A DNA stretch of 64,000 nucleotides, taken from Longimicrobiales bacterium (lineage in GTDB: Bacteria > Gemmatimonadota > Gemmatimonadetes > Longimicrobiales > Gaopeijiaceae). The stretch is from assembly GCA_958296005.1 (NCBI GenBank), contig CATQHQ010000001.1:388134-452133 (forward strand), read 5' to 3'. The position numbers and the translations under genes are program-made. Shown here in pieces: positions 62,857 through 64,000 of the stretch (position 1 is its first letter; the number at the start of each line of letters is the position of its first letter). Below the pieces are notes generated by a model. It was not told the DNA's origin. It saw only the letters and a program-made list of their open reading frames with translations, and did not search any database.

Positions 62857-63966
62857 ATGCAGATCAGCCGTGCCGTGCTCAGGGAGGTTCCGCTTGAGCT
62901 GAGGGAGTATTTCGAAATCAGCAGCGGCGGCATCAAGGCCCGGCGCGTGCTTCTCCTGACGCTGGAGGGCGACGGCTTCAAAGGCTGGTCGGAGTGCGTG
63001 GCCGGAGAAGTGCCCGGTTACTCGTACGAGACCACCGACACGGCTTGGCACGTGCTCACCCGGTGGCTTCTGCCCGCGTTGGTGGGCACGCATACCGACG
63101 ATGCCCGGCGCCTGCATCCGGCGTCGTGGCTTCGCGGCCACCCCATGGCCCGGGCGACCGTCGAGATGGCGGGATGGGACTTGGAGGCGAAGCGCAGGCG
63201 CGTGCCGTTGGCGACGTTGCTGGGAGGGGCCGGCACCAAAGCCGTTTCGGTGGGCGTTTCCATCGGCATCCAGAACTCCGACGACGCGCTCTTGCGGAAG
63301 GTGGACGGATACCTCGAAGAGGGGTACCGAAAGATCAAGATCAAGATCAAGCCGGGTCGCGACGTGGAGATGCTGCGGGTCGTGCGCGACCGCTTCCCGG
63401 AGGCGCCGGTCATGGCCGACGCAAACTCGGCCTACCGATTGCCCGACGATCTGTCGCGGCTTCGCGAGCTCGACGACTTCGGCCTCATGATGATCGAACA
63501 GCCCCTTTCCTACGAAGACATGCTGGAGCATGCAGAGCTTCAGCGCAGCATCGACACGCCTGTTTGCCTGGACGAATCGGTGCGTTCGCCGGAGGACGCG
63601 CGCTTGGCTCTGCACCTGGAGGCGGGACAGATCGTCAACATCAAGCCCGGCAGGGTCGGCGGCCTCGCTTCTTCGACGGCGATACACGACCTGTGCCTTG
63701 GCTCGGGCTGGCCGGTGTGGTGCGGCGGGATGCTCGAGTCCGGGATCGGCCGGGCGCACAACGTTGCGCTGGCGACGTTGCCCGGCTTCACTCTGCCCGG
63801 CGACATCTCGGACTCGAAGCGGTACTGGGCCGAAGATGTGGTAGAGCCCGAGTTCGAGATGACCGACGGTTGGATGCCGGTGCCCGAAGGGCCGGGGATC
63901 GGGGTGAGTCCGCGACTGGAGCGGATCGAGGCGCTGACCGTTCGCAAGGAGATCTTCGCGGCCTGA
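62857..63966 (+). CDS. menC: o-Succinylbenzoate synthase / N-succinylamino-acid racemase (enolase superfamily)
   Basis: A 369-residue muconate-lactonizing-subgroup enolase. The catalytic Lys pair is KIKIKPG near residue 164, metal ligands are Asp in MADANS (about 190), Glu in MIEQP (about 213) and Asp in CLDES (about 238), and the second base Lys is in NIKPGRVGG (about 265). The sequence is of the OSBS/NSAR type, so it either makes o-succinylbenzoate for menaquinone or racemises N-succinyl amino acids. No men genes adjoin, and the upstream D-aminoacylase-like gene (2572) leaves racemisation open. The name menC is therefore tentative. Confidence 0.8.
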   Translation: MQISRAVLREVPLELREYFEISSGGIKARRVLLLTLEGDGFKGWSECVAGEVPGYSYETTDTAWHVLTRWLLPALVGTHTDDARRLHPASWLRGHPMARATVEMAGWDLEAKRRRVPLATLLGGAGTKAVSVGVSIGIQNSDDALLRKVDGYLEEGYRKIKIKIKPGRDVEMLRVVRDRFPEAPVMADANSAYRLPDDLSRLRELDDFGLMMIEQPLSYEDMLEHAELQRSIDTPVCLDESVRSPEDARLALHLEAGQIVNIKPGRVGGLASSTAIHDLCLGSGWPVWCGGMLESGIGRAHNVALATLPGFTLPGDISDSKRYWAEDVVEPEFEMTDGWMPVPEGPGIGVSPRLERIEALTVRKEIFAA

Positions 63967-64000
63967 CCCGGTGGGCAGCCCGACGCCCGCGGAGGCAGTC

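Noticed and set aside
1-64000. CRISPR arrays, insertion sequences, prophage, rRNA or tRNA genes
   Set aside because: No regularly spaced direct repeats, transposase or integrase motifs, or tRNA/rRNA-like sequence were recognised by reading; a tRNAscan or Rfam search was not possible.

Overview
The window is a gene-dense, GC-rich stretch of bacterial chromosome. About 50 protein genes are supported and most neighbours overlap by 4 bases or sit a few bases apart. There is no rRNA, tRNA, CRISPR array, transposase or prophage that I can see. The organism is diderm: there are lipoprotein signals, a predicted beta-barrel and a bactofilin. It respires with an alternative complex III and uses the non-mevalonate isoprenoid route. 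High GC, an alternative complex III operon, many secreted peptidases and amidohydrolases, and a D-aminoacylase-type protein would fit Gemmatimonadota or a relative. That placement is an inference, not something the sequence proves.

Layout. 1-2.6 kb: the 3' part of a large AAA/TPR regulator and a small coiled-coil protein. 2.6-6.8 kb: a D-aminoacylase-type amidohydrolase followed by a tightly coupled luxE-like and luxC-like pair (acyl activation and acyl reduction to aldehyde) with no luciferase. 6.9-10.6 kb: an AbrB-like regulator, a NatAB-like ABC exporter, a class I amidotransferase and a small hypothetical. 10.7-18.3 kb: the complete actABCDEF operon of alternative complex III with a recognisable promoter. 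18.3-20.9 kb: a NagZ-like GH3 enzyme and a class II amidotransferase. 20.9-26.9 kb (minus strand): a five-gene operon of lipoprotein, histidine kinase, sigma-54 response regulator, periplasmic coiled-coil protein and beta-barrel.

26.9-39.8 kb is the probable replication-origin region: pyrE, dnaN, a candidate oriC with DnaA-box-like sites, dnaA, then divergently rpmH, rnpA, yidD, yidC, mnmE, mnmG, two parS sites, parA, parB, an M23 peptidase and a bactofilin. rsmG is not in its common place after mnmG.

39.9-45.0 kb: a Nif3-like protein, a secreted M14 carboxypeptidase, a zinc-ribbon/TPR membrane protein and a DUF819 membrane protein. 45.1-52.5 kb: lipoyl synthase plus E1 alpha, E1 beta, E2 and E3 of a pyruvate-dehydrogenase-type complex, with a secreted amidohydrolase inserted between E2 and E3. 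52.5-56.9 kb: a long-form ispH, fxsA, an M42 aminopeptidase, a GAF protein of the free-methionine-sulfoxide-reductase type and a metallo-beta-lactamase-fold hydrolase. 56.9-62.1 kb: a GlcD-GlcE fusion, GlcF and an M20 peptidase. 62.2-64 kb: a histone-H1-like DNA-binding protein with a possible winged-helix domain, and an enolase-superfamily MenC/N-succinylamino-acid racemase.

Together the genes describe an aerobic heterotroph that scavenges peptides and acylated amino acids, feeds pyruvate and glycolate carbon into respiration, and reduces a quinol acceptor pool through alternative complex III.
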